From CAZAGD01 sp049699975 (GTDB lineage: Bacteria; Desulfobacterota; SM23-61): a DNA stretch of 11,968 bases. The position numbers were made by a program, and so were the translations under genes. The notes beneath the pieces were generated by a model that saw only the letters and a list, made by a program, of their open reading frames with translations, did not search any database and had not been told where the DNA came from. Shown here in pieces: positions 1-6,864 of the stretch; the first letter of the stretch is position 1, and each line of letters begins with the position of its first letter. The stretch covers positions 1-11,968 of the forward strand of contig JBNAWB010000107.1 in assembly GCA_049699975.1 (NCBI GenBank), written 5' to 3'.

Positions 1-135
1 GAGCCTCTCTCCCTCCCGCCTGAAGTAGGTACGAATTTCAAAAGTGATCGACGGCCAGCCAGAAAATTCTTGGCCACCTTCACTTTTTAGATCGAGTTTA
101 AGCGCCAAGCAGGTAAGGGTAGGAATTAGGATCAT
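1..135 (-). CDS. possible 5' end of an unidentified gene, cut by the left edge
   Basis: Reading leftward from an ATG at 135-133, the frame stays open for 45 codons to the first base of the window. An A/G-rich stretch (GGAAAGGAAAG) ends 7 nt before the ATG and could serve as ribosome binding site; an in-frame TGA lies shortly upstream, so this is the first ATG. The peptide starts MILIPTLTCLALKLDL and ends ITFEIRTYFRREGERL; I do not recognise a family. It would be the next gene after the TPR gene on the same strand. The caveat is strong: more than half of the frame (23-101) is a copy of the ~80-bp palindromic repeat also seen at the right edge, so the open frame may be chance reading through a repeat. 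A weak -10-like TATAAA (minus strand, 217-212) lies upstream without a good -35. Confidence 0.25.
   Translation of the reverse strand, partial: MILIPTLTCLALKLDLKSEGGQEFSGWPSITFEIRTYFRREGERL
23..101. repeat. palindromic repeat copy A (~80-bp MITE-like family)
   Basis: This is an imperfect inverted repeat. AAAAGTG (40-46) pairs with CACTTTT (81-87), and GGCCA (53-57) pairs with TGGCC (71-75), around an A-rich centre. The left arm AAAAGTGATCGACGGCCAG matches the reverse complement of the right arm of copy B near the other end of the window with one mismatch (C for T). The outer flanks also match copies B and C in degenerate form (AAGTAGGT at 23-30, GTTTAA at 96-101). Its length (~79 bp) equals that of copy B. 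A non-autonomous palindromic element is the simplest reading; no transposase is nearby. Confidence 0.75.
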
Positions 136-352
136 CAGGCAGCTTTCCTTTCCTCAACCCGGGGAGCTCCTCTTAAGAAAATAAAATTGATTCCTCTTTT
201 CCATTTCCCTTTTTATACACAGGCCAGGGTAGATTTAATAAAGCAGCTCAAAAATTTTTTCTTTTATCCTTGAGCCAGGAAGGAAGAATTAAGTTTAATG
301 GTTGGGCAGTTTTTCAATCCCCAAAAGTCACGCATCTAATTGTTATGCCTGC
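136..352. other. intergenic stretch left of the TPR gene
   Basis: I see no gene here. It holds a 6-bp inverted repeat with a long A/T-rich loop (GCTCAA 246-251, TTGAGC 270-275) and a perfect 14-bp palindrome CCTGCTTAAGCAGG (348-361) that spans the TPR stop codon (353-355). In the direction of transcription neither is followed by a clear run of U, so neither is a convincing intrinsic terminator, although one or both could end or stabilise the TPR transcript. Confidence 0.4.
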
Positions 353-1510
353 TTAAGCAGGAAGGGCATCCTCGATTTTAAGTCTCCCTGCAAAATATCC
401 AGGGTTCCTTCTTTTATACAGAGTTTCGGGGTTTAATTTCGGATCCGTATTTAACATCCCTAAAATCTGTTTTTCCCGGGCTAATTCATTTTTAACAAAT
501 GCCAATTCCTTCGCTAACTCTTCTTTTTTTTCTTCAGGAATCCCTTCCATTTTTAAGGCCATATAAAAATATGCGCGCGCTTCTTCCCACCACCCTTTTT
601 CTTTGTAACATTTGCCTAACATCCGCGCTGCTTCGAAAATGCCCTCTTCCCTTTTTAATGACTCTTGCAGGTGTTCAATAGCTTCATCAATAAATCCCAT
701 CTCCCAACAAGCTACACCTAAGTGAAAATAAAAATGGGGGTATATTTTCTCCTCTTCTTCATTCTTGCGTAATTCCCTTATTATCTGTCCAAAGCCCACG
801 TCCTTATCCATTTGCACTTCTGGAAAGTAGCTGAATTTTACTGGTTCGTTTTTTTGCAGTGCGGCATTTAAATCAAAAAAAGAATTTGCCTGGGCCTCTT
901 TGTTCCCTGCTTTCTCGGATTCATCAATCTTCCCTATCACGTTAGAATTAGGTTCTCTCTCCCGATTAAGCATAAATTTTTGCGGATCCAAGTTGACGAG
1001 CAACCTCAATATCTCCTGAATCTTATCTTTACTGCCTATTATCTCGTATTGATTTAGTAGTTGATTATAGTGGCGGAAAGCCTCTCCCAAAAACCCCATT
1101 CTTCCATAAATTTCAGCTAATTTCCAATTTATATCTTCTAATTGGGGATTATCTTTTAAAACTCTTTTATAAAGAGCCATAGCCTGGGGTAAAAGACCAT
1201 TTTCTACAAATATCTCCGCTGCTGTCAAATACTCAGCAATGGCTTTTCGGCTCTCTCCCCTTTTCTGATAAAGGTCAGCCAATTTTAAATGAATCCGGGG
1301 ATTGCTTTTGTCTTTTTTAGCTAATCTTTTATAATACTCTATCTCTTGGAGCTCTTTGCCATCATCTTTTCGGAAGAAAGAATTTATCTTTGTTAAAAAT
1401 CTATGAGGATTCTTTTTCACCCGGGAAATCAATGGAGATTTTTGGCCCGCGCCATAGATCTCCATCTCTCTATCGACTAATAAATATTCGTTTATCTCTA
1501 CCCGGGCCAT
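353..1510 (-). CDS. tetratricopeptide-repeat protein, function unknown
   Basis: This is a 385-aa protein with no signal peptide or membrane segment visible, so probably cytoplasmic. After a basic N-terminal region (1-60) come TPR-like helical pairs: about 70-103 (HLKLADLYQKRGESRKAIAEY), 104-124 and 125-158 (LAEIYGRMGFLGEAFRHYNQ). A polar linker at roughly 185-250 is followed by a second TPR block at 257-324 (FYFHLGVACWEMGFIDEAIEH, then LGKCYKEKGWWEEARAYF) and a charged helix (325-348). Two TPR blocks split by a linker, with a 'LGxAxxEMGxxDEAIEH' repeat, recall scaffold TPR proteins common in Desulfobacterota and similar phyla; that is a family impression from memory. TPRs mediate protein-protein contacts, and the partner is not evident. 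The start is well supported by a strong ribosome binding site. It lies ~610 bp beyond the heme operon and is probably transcribed separately. Confidence 0.85.
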   Translation of the reverse strand: MARVEINEYLLVDREMEIYGAGQKSPLISRVKKNPHRFLTKINSFFRKDDGKELQEIEYYKRLAKKDKSNPRIHLKLADLYQKRGESRKAIAEYLTAAEIFVENGLLPQAMALYKRVLKDNPQLEDINWKLAEIYGRMGFLGEAFRHYNQLLNQYEIIGSKDKIQEILRLLVNLDPQKFMLNREREPNSNVIGKIDESEKAGNKEAQANSFFDLNAALQKNEPVKFSYFPEVQMDKDVGFGQIIRELRKNEEEEKIYPHFYFHLGVACWEMGFIDEAIEHLQESLKREEGIFEAARMLGKCYKEKGWWEEARAYFYMALKMEGIPEEKKEELAKELAFVKNELAREKQILGMLNTDPKLNPETLYKRRNPGYFAGRLKIEDALPA

Positions 1511-1517
1511 TTTAAAT

Positions 1518-1525
1518 ACCTCCTC
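1518..1525 (-). promoter_or_regulatory. strong ribosome binding site of the TPR gene
   Basis: GAGGAGGT on the minus strand lies 7 nt before the ATG at 1510. It is the best Shine-Dalgarno match among the leftward genes and fixes the start codon. Confidence 0.85.
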
Positions 1526-2120
1526 TTTTTATTTTTGCCAAAATGGTTGGGTTTCAATTTAAATTCAGCAAATTTTATGCCTTTGGCGAAAGAAGGCTAA
1601 AAAGGGCAAGGAATAGATAAATAAATTCTCATTTTGCCTATTTTTAAATTTCTTTATCAGTTATTATTTATTTTTCTTCCGGATTTTTGCAGCTTTAATA
1701 AAAGTCTCTCCTTAAAATTCATATAGCCAATTTCCTAACTCAATTTTGTACGAGCCATAACAATCTTGTCCACTTACGGAAATAAATTATGAGCTTTTTC
1801 TATTACTCTGCCTTTTAAGAAACTGGGTCGTAATTGGCCGGAAATGCCGCAGGCCGAAAAATAAAATATTCACTCTCCTTCTGTTTACATAGCGATAGGA
1901 AAATTTTATTTAGAAAAGTTAGGGCCATTCAGCTAAAAATTAGGAAGGAAAAGGTATTAATTTCTGTTTTTCCTGTTAGTTATTAATGAGAGCATTAAAC
2001 ATTTTACATGGTTTGTCATGGCGAGCCCGAAGGGTATGGCCATCTCGCTTTAAGATTACCTCAAGGCTGGACTTCTATCAATAACCCTTAGGTTATGGTG
2101 GAGAACATAATTTGCTCTCC
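1526..2120. other. ~600-bp AT-rich intergenic region between ahbD and the TPR gene
   Basis: I find no supportable gene on either strand. It should contain the end of the heme operon and the promoter of the TPR gene. The best promoter candidate is weak: minus-strand TTAGCC (1600-1595), 17-bp spacer, TAAAAT (1577-1572). Terminator candidates are also weak: a 5-bp inverted repeat next to the ahbD stop (2100-2104 with 2116-2120), a 6-bp hairpin ATAACC/GGTTAT (2081-2096), and a 7-bp stem with 15-nt loop (1946-1952 with 1968-1974) followed on the minus strand by a moderately U-rich stretch. A dispersed palindrome lies at 2014-2050. I looked for tRNA cloverleaf and cobalamin-, heme- or c-di-GMP-type riboswitch cores and saw none. 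Confidence 0.5.
2014..2050. repeat. short dispersed palindrome of the GTCATGGCGAG...CTCGC type
   Basis: The sequence runs from TGTCATGGCGAG through CCCGAAGGG to CCATCTCGC. GCGAG (2021-2025) can pair with CTCGC (2044-2048), with a small CCC-GAA-GGG hairpin inside. It strongly resembles the 'GTCATTGCGAG...GCAATCTC' intergenic palindromes known from many unrelated bacterial genomes. It sits ~70 bp beyond the ahbD stop. It could form an RNA hairpin at the operon end, but its main identity is a repeat. Confidence 0.6.
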
Positions 2121-3221
2121 TTAATAAGATTTTTGTTGGGGTTGATAGGTGCAAAGGGGTTCTTCTCCCAAATAATTTCCATCGCGGGCGAAAGCCCGGG
2201 CCCGGCATCCGCCGCAAACTTTTATGAATTCGCATCTGCCACAGCGCCCCTGGTAAGCAGAAAAATCGCGCAATTTTTTAAAAACAGGAGATTCTTTCCA
2301 TATATCCGCCAGAGATTGGTGGCGCAAGTTACCACAGGATACTTCCAAGTAGCCGCAGGGTTGGATTTCTCCATTATAAGCGATAAAGCAAAAACCGATG
2401 CCCCCTAAGCACCCGCGCGTCATAGCTTCCAAGCCCATTTGGGAAAAGGTAATTTTTTTCCCTTCCCTTGCTGCCCGCTGCCTTAAAATTCGGTAGTAAT
2501 GGGGAGCACAGGTAGCCTTTAACTGTAATGGGTACTTCTCCCTTTGCTCATAAAACCAATGGAGAACCTCTTCATATTTCTCCGCCGGTAGCGTTTCTGC
2601 GGCCAAAGCCTGACCCCGACCGGTAGGAACTAAAAGGAATATATGATGCGCTACGGCTCCCAAATTAAAAGCCAAATCCAATATCGCCGGAATCTCTTTC
2701 ATGTTTCTAAGGGTCACGGTGGTATTGATCTGAAATTCCAAGCCCACTTTTTTTAAACATTGAATGCCCTGTAATGCTCCAGCAAAGGCCCCGGGCACTT
2801 GCCGAAACTGATCGTGACTATTTGCCGTAGCTCCATCCAAGCTGATGGAAACGCGTTGAATCCCCGCCTTCTTCAATCTTTGCGCTTTTTCTTCGTCTAA
2901 TAAAGTACCATTGGGCGCCATGACCATGCGTAGACCTAACCGGGTTCCCTCTGCGGCTAAATCATAAATATCATCTCTCAGTAGCGGTTCTCCCCCTGTA
3001 AGAATAACTACAGGTTTACCTAAACTGGCTATTTCAGCCAGCACTTTAAATGACTCTTCCTTGTTCAATTCGCCATAGTATGGGCCTGCTCCAGAAGCTG
3101 CCCGACAATGCTGACAATTGAGGTTGCACCTGCGGGTCACTTCCCAAGCCACCAGGCGCAAAGAAGGCGTATCTTTTTCTTTTAATTTATCTGGCATTTT
3201 GGTTAAGGCCAATTTCTTCAT
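2121..3221 (-). CDS. ahbD: radical-SAM heme synthase of the AhbD type
   Basis: AhbD converts the two propionates on rings A and B of iron-coproporphyrin III to vinyl groups, giving heme b, the last step of the siroheme-dependent route. This 366-aa protein has the radical-SAM motif CNLNCQHC (C32, C36, C39), TGGEP (75-79), SISLDG (125-130), and a Cys-rich C-terminal part with C271, C278, C289 and C296, then GRCGRCEFIKVCGGCRARAF (C327, C330, C336, C339) and C357, as expected for a second iron-sulfur cluster. The segment around CLGGIGFCFI...PCGYL fits AhbD rather than AhbC. It overlaps the preceding ahbC by 35 bp from the first ATG. A second ATG (codon 9, at 3197) would reduce this to 11 bp; neither has a clear Shine-Dalgarno, so the exact start is open. 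A NirJ-like or other peptide-modifying SPASM enzyme is the main alternative, but the operon favours heme. Confidence 0.85.
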   Translation of the reverse strand: MKKLALTKMPDKLKEKDTPSLRLVAWEVTRRCNLNCQHCRAASGAGPYYGELNKEESFKVLAEIASLGKPVVILTGGEPLLRDDIYDLAAEGTRLGLRMVMAPNGTLLDEEKAQRLKKAGIQRVSISLDGATANSHDQFRQVPGAFAGALQGIQCLKKVGLEFQINTTVTLRNMKEIPAILDLAFNLGAVAHHIFLLVPTGRGQALAAETLPAEKYEEVLHWFYEQREKYPLQLKATCAPHYYRILRQRAAREGKKITFSQMGLEAMTRGCLGGIGFCFIAYNGEIQPCGYLEVSCGNLRHQSLADIWKESPVFKKLRDFSAYQGRCGRCEFIKVCGGCRARAFARDGNYLGEEPLCTYQPQQKSY

Positions 3222-4383
3222 CAGTCAGATAACAGGCGGGGTCAGCAGCCCAAATGTTTCCGGTGACGGCCTCAGCCCGCACCCGGAGATTTCCCGCACA
3301 CAAGTCCAACCACCGGCAAGCAGCACACCGGCCCTGCACGTATTTCTTCTTTTCTTTGAGTTGGGCCATTAAAGGATCGCTGGTATCTGTCCAAATTTCA
3401 CTGAAAGGCCTTTGCCGCACATTACCGAAAGAGTAGTGGCGCCAAAATTGATCGGCATGAACCGATCCATCCCAACTCACGCAACCCAGGCCTACTCCCG
3501 AATTGTTTCCTCCATTCATGCGTAACAGCTCCAGCACTTCGGCTGCTCGAGGAGAACCTTCGCGCACCAGGCGCATATATAAATATGGCCCATCAGCATG
3601 ATTATCCACGGTAAGTACTTCAACCGGTTGGCCTCGATCATGGAGGTCTTTAGTCCAATCAATTATTAAATCTACGACTTTTCTCGTCTCTTCATGAGAG
3701 AGATCTTCTTTCCGCAATTCGCTCCCTCGCCCCACATAAACTAAATGATAAAAACAGATGCGCGGAATTTTTTCGGCTGCTAAAAATTCGAAGATCTTGG
3801 GGATATCCTGAAAATTCCGCCGATTGATGGTAAAGCGCAGGCCCACTTTAATTTCGGCATCTTGACAGTAACGAATCCCTCTCCAAGCCGCCTCAAAAGC
3901 ACCTTTAATCCCTCGAAAGCGATCATTAGTTTCTCTCATGCCATCCAGACTTATGCCCACATAAGAAAGGCCGACCTTTTTCATTTTTCTTACTATTGGA
4001 GGAGTCAGGAGGGTGCCATTTGTGGAAATTACGGTCCGTATTCCCAAATCAGTGGCCAATTGGGCTAACTCCATAAGATCCCCTCGCAAGAGGGGTTCGC
4101 CGCCAGAGAAAAGGATGACGGGACAACCAAATTTTGCCAAATCCTCTATTAATTTCTTCCCCTCTTCCGTACTCAGCTCTCCCGGATAATCTTGGTTAGT
4201 CGAGGCCGAATAACAGTGTTGGCAATTAAGATTGCAACGCCTGGTAATATTCCAGACGACCACTGGTTTTTTATCGAGGGCAAATTGGAGAAGGTGCGCG
4301 GGGAGTTTAGCCGAATCTCGACCATAGCGCAAAGGATCAGCAGGTTCAACTGTGCCACAATATAATTTGGAAATGCCGATCAT
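3187..4383 (-). CDS. ahbC: radical-SAM 12,18-didecarboxysiroheme deacetylase, AhbC type
   Basis: AhbC removes the two acetate side chains of 12,18-didecarboxysiroheme to give iron-coproporphyrin III. The 398-aa protein opens with MIGISKLYCGTVEP and an RYGR...LPAHLLQF segment typical of the AhbC/NirJ group. It then has VVWNITRRCNLNCQHC with the SAM-cluster cysteines C50, C54 and C57, SGGEP (93-97), and GISLDG (143-148). The C-terminal part has C301 and GRCAACRWLDLCAGNLRVRA (C353, C356, C362) plus C384, consistent with an auxiliary cluster. The start has AAGGT 8 nt upstream and lies 16 bp after cobA-hemD. NirJ of heme d1 synthesis is the close relative, but no nirS, nirF or nirE-type neighbours are seen, and pairing with an AhbD-type gene supports heme. 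Confidence 0.87.
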   Translation of the reverse strand: MIGISKLYCGTVEPADPLRYGRDSAKLPAHLLQFALDKKPVVVWNITRRCNLNCQHCYSASTNQDYPGELSTEEGKKLIEDLAKFGCPVILFSGGEPLLRGDLMELAQLATDLGIRTVISTNGTLLTPPIVRKMKKVGLSYVGISLDGMRETNDRFRGIKGAFEAAWRGIRYCQDAEIKVGLRFTINRRNFQDIPKIFEFLAAEKIPRICFYHLVYVGRGSELRKEDLSHEETRKVVDLIIDWTKDLHDRGQPVEVLTVDNHADGPYLYMRLVREGSPRAAEVLELLRMNGGNNSGVGLGCVSWDGSVHADQFWRHYSFGNVRQRPFSEIWTDTSDPLMAQLKEKKKYVQGRCAACRWLDLCAGNLRVRAEAVTGNIWAADPACYLTDEEIGLNQNAR

Positions 4384-4399
4384 AATCTAATACCTTGCT

Positions 4400-5929
4400 T
4401 TATTTCTCTTTCCCCGCCGAAAAATAAGCTACTAACGCATCCACCAGGGCTGGGATCGTATATTCTTTAGGCATTATGGTAGTTTCCAGGCCAAGGCTTT
4501 TGGCTTTGGCAGCCGTGATCGGGCCAATAGAGGCAATCGGAATCCCCGCCGTTAGTTTTCTAACTTCTTCCCCAAAAATTTCGGCAAAATTATGAGCCGT
4601 GGATGAACTCGTAAAAGTTATGGCTGAAATTTCTTTGTCCTGGAGAAGCTGACGAATTCTTTCTTTGTCTTGCTGAGCCAAAATAGTCTGGTAAACTTCT
4701 ACTACATCCACCAAGGCTCCGGCTTTCCTTAATTCTGCTGGAAGAATATCGCGAGCTATTTTAGCCCGGGGGATTAAAAACCTTTTTCCCTTTAGGTTCT
4801 GACCGCGCCATCTTTCTAAGATGCTTTCGGCGCGGTACTCGGTAGGCACAAAATCAACTTGCAAATTTAAATCCTTTAAAACTTCTGCTGTCTGCGGACC
4901 AATAGCACATATTTTTGGCCCTTTTAGATCTCTAATATCCATCCCTAAAGCTAAGACCCGGTTCAGCAAGAATTTAATCCCATTAACACTGGTGAATATA
5001 AGCCAATCATAAGCCATCATTTGTTTTAGGCAATGATCCACATCAGCCCAGCTTGCAGGGGGAATTAATTCGATGGTGGGGAACTCAATTGGCCAAGCGC
5101 CATATTGCCGCAAACGTTCCGCAAGGTCACTGGCTTGCTCCCGCGAGCGCGTCACCAAAATTCTCTTGCCAAAAAGGGGAAGTTTCTCGTACCAATTAAG
5201 CTTCTCTCGTAATTTTACTACTTCGCCCACTAAGATAATCACTGGGGGCTTGACCTCCCTCCTTTTAACTTCTTCTTTAATGGTGGCTAAGGTCGCGACA
5301 ATGGTCTCTTGCTTCGGAAGGGTTCCCCAGCGAATTAAGGCTATCGGGGTTTGGGGAGCGCGTCCATTTTTCAGCAATTCATCAACTATAGAAGAAAGAC
5401 GGCCCGCGCCCATTAGAAAGACCAAAGTGCCCAGTCCAGTTGCGATTTTAGACCAATTAATCTGGGACTTCTCTTTTTGGGGATCTTCATGTCCGGTAAT
5501 AAAAGCTACTGTGGAAGTATATTCGCGGTGTGTCAAAGGAATACCGGCATAAGCGGGCCCAGCAATCGCTGAGGTAACTCCAGGAATAATTTGAAAAGGA
5601 ACCCCCGCTTGAGCTAATGCTTCGGCTTCTTCTCCGCCTCGGCCAAAAATAAAGGGATCCCCCCCTTTTAAGCGCGCCACTACCTTCCCTTCCCGCACTT
5701 TTTGGATCATTAACAAATTTATCTCTCTCTGGGGTAGAGTATGCTCGCCCCCTTTTTTCCCCACGTAGATGAGTTCTGCCCCTTCTTTGACTTCTTGCAA
5801 TAGCTCTTCATTAGCCAGATAGTCATAAATGACTACGTCGGCCTTCTTCAAACAGGACATGCCTTTGATGGTGATCAACCCTGGATCACCTGGACCGGCA
5901 CCTATTAGATAAACTATCCCCTGTTTCAT
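4400..5929 (-). CDS. cobA-hemD: fused uroporphyrinogen-III C-methyltransferase / uroporphyrinogen-III synthase
   Basis: This is a two-domain enzyme of 509 aa. Residues ~1-245 are the SAM-dependent methyltransferase that makes precorrin-2 from uroporphyrinogen III: VYLIGAGPGDPGLITIKG near the start, VVARLKGGDPFIFGRGGEEA, and IPGVTSAIAGPAYAGIPLTH. Residues ~250-509 are HemD, which cyclises hydroxymethylbilane with inversion of ring D: KRILVTRSREQASDLAERL, DWLIFTSVNGIKF, KICAIGPQTAEVL, ITFTSSSTAHNF and IASIGPITAAKAKSLGL. The fusion is common in anaerobes and clostridia and sends uroporphyrinogen III towards siroheme, cobalamin and Ahb heme. The start overlaps the hemC stop as ATGA (5929-5926), with GAGGT ~14 nt upstream inside hemC, suggesting translational coupling. 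No key motif is missing. Confidence 0.95.
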   Translation of the reverse strand: MKQGIVYLIGAGPGDPGLITIKGMSCLKKADVVIYDYLANEELLQEVKEGAELIYVGKKGGEHTLPQREINLLMIQKVREGKVVARLKGGDPFIFGRGGEEAEALAQAGVPFQIIPGVTSAIAGPAYAGIPLTHREYTSTVAFITGHEDPQKEKSQINWSKIATGLGTLVFLMGAGRLSSIVDELLKNGRAPQTPIALIRWGTLPKQETIVATLATIKEEVKRREVKPPVIILVGEVVKLREKLNWYEKLPLFGKRILVTRSREQASDLAERLRQYGAWPIEFPTIELIPPASWADVDHCLKQMMAYDWLIFTSVNGIKFLLNRVLALGMDIRDLKGPKICAIGPQTAEVLKDLNLQVDFVPTEYRAESILERWRGQNLKGKRFLIPRAKIARDILPAELRKAGALVDVVEVYQTILAQQDKERIRQLLQDKEISAITFTSSSTAHNFAEIFGEEVRKLTAGIPIASIGPITAAKAKSLGLETTIMPKEYTIPALVDALVAYFSAGKEK

Positions 5930-6864
5930 TTATGCCCATAGACCTCATCTAAAATTTCTTGGCCACCTCGCGCCAACAAATCCGCGGCTAACTTCTTCCC
6001 CAATTCTTGACCATCTTGCGGTAAACCGCTGATCTCTCCCCGGACTACCTTTTGCCCGTCCACGGCGGCCACTAAACCTCTCAAAATCAATTTGTCTGAT
6101 TCTATCCTGGCCCATCCGGCAATAGGCACTTGACACCCTCCACCCACTCTTTGTAAAAAAGATCTTTCGGCGAGAAAACATTGCTGGGTAGTTAAATCAT
6201 TTAAAGGATGTAAGATCTTCTGTAGTCCCTCATCTCCCTCTCGGCCTTCGACCACCAATATCCCTTGGCCAATGGCGGGCAACATTACCTCCGGCTCTAA
6301 ATAAGCAGTTATCTTCTCCTGCCAGCCCAAGCGATGTAAGCCCGCCGCGGCTACAATGATGGCGTCTAAATTCAAAGAATAAAGCTTTCGCAAACGGGTA
6401 TCCAAATTTCCGCGTAAAGGAACAATCTCTAAATTGGGCCAATGGTGACGGAGCTGTGCTTGTCTGCGCAGGCTGCTTGTACCCACTTTCCCTTTCTCCG
6501 GAAGCTTATTACCGAAGCCTGTTTGGCGACAGATCAAGGCATCCCGTGGATCTTCCCGGGGTGGGAAAGCTATCAAAGACAATCCCTCGGGAATTTGAAC
6601 GGGTAGATCTTTAGCGCTATGAACTGCTAAATCAACCTCCGCTTGGAGCAGGGCTTCTTCAATCTCTTTGACAAAGAGACCTTTGCCCCCCATTTTAAAG
6701 AGAGGTATCTCTATCTTATCCCCTTTGGTTTTTATGGGGACTAAATTAACGACCACGTCTGGATTATGCTCCTCTATCCAGGCTTTAATAGTTTTAGCCT
6801 GATTTAAGGCCAAGAGACTTCCTCTTGTGCCCAGACGGACTATCTTGGGAAACCGCTTGATCAT
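5926..6864 (-). CDS. hemC: hydroxymethylbilane synthase (porphobilinogen deaminase)
   Basis: This enzyme links four porphobilinogen molecules into hydroxymethylbilane, the substrate of the HemD domain encoded next. It is 312 aa, normal for the family. Visible motifs are LGTRGSLLALNQA (11-23), VHSAKDLP (81-88, catalytic Asp86), GTSSLRRQAQL (128-138), VPLRGNLDTRL (148-158), PAIGQGIL and VGGGCQVPIAGWA with Cys244, the attachment site of the dipyrromethane cofactor. The ATG at 6864 gives ten residues before the GTRGS core; no later ATG is suitable. This start lies inside hemA, a 71-bp overlap in another frame, with no good Shine-Dalgarno, so its translation probably depends on that of hemA. Confidence 0.96.
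   Translation of the reverse strand: MIKRFPKIVRLGTRGSLLALNQAKTIKAWIEEHNPDVVVNLVPIKTKGDKIEIPLFKMGGKGLFVKEIEEALLQAEVDLAVHSAKDLPVQIPEGLSLIAFPPREDPRDALICRQTGFGNKLPEKGKVGTSSLRRQAQLRHHWPNLEIVPLRGNLDTRLRKLYSLNLDAIIVAAAGLHRLGWQEKITAYLEPEVMLPAIGQGILVVEGREGDEGLQKILHPLNDLTTQQCFLAERSFLQRVGGGCQVPIAGWARIESDKLILRGLVAAVDGQKVVRGEISGLPQDGQELGKKLAADLLARGGQEILDEVYGHK

Noticed and set aside
1637..1660. TTTTTAAATTTC segment resembling one arm of the ~80-bp palindrome
   Set aside because: Only the AT-rich part matches; the diagnostic GATCGACGG arm is absent, so chance similarity in AT-rich DNA is more likely.
1800..1860. GGCC-rich segment considered as a riboswitch or plus-strand terminator
   Set aside because: Only 3-4-bp stems can be drawn, no known riboswitch core is visible, and no stem is paired with a U-run.
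1986..2054. Plus-strand 22-codon frame starting at ATG 1986
   Set aside because: No ribosome binding site, and it reads through the dispersed palindrome at 2014-2050.
2112..2408. Plus-strand open frame of 98 codons overlapping the end of ahbD
   Set aside because: It is antisense to the Cys-rich C-terminal part of AhbD, which is clearly coding; no ribosome binding site or family.
3187..4383. NirJ of heme d1 synthesis
   Set aside because: The fold and N terminus are related, but there are no other nir genes, and the pairing with an AhbD-type protein, sirC and cobA-hemD fits the Ahb heme route better.
5073..5552. Plus-strand open frame of 159 codons
   Set aside because: It is antisense to the conserved CobA-HemD coding sequence, has no recognisable motif, and reflects the codon pattern of the true gene.
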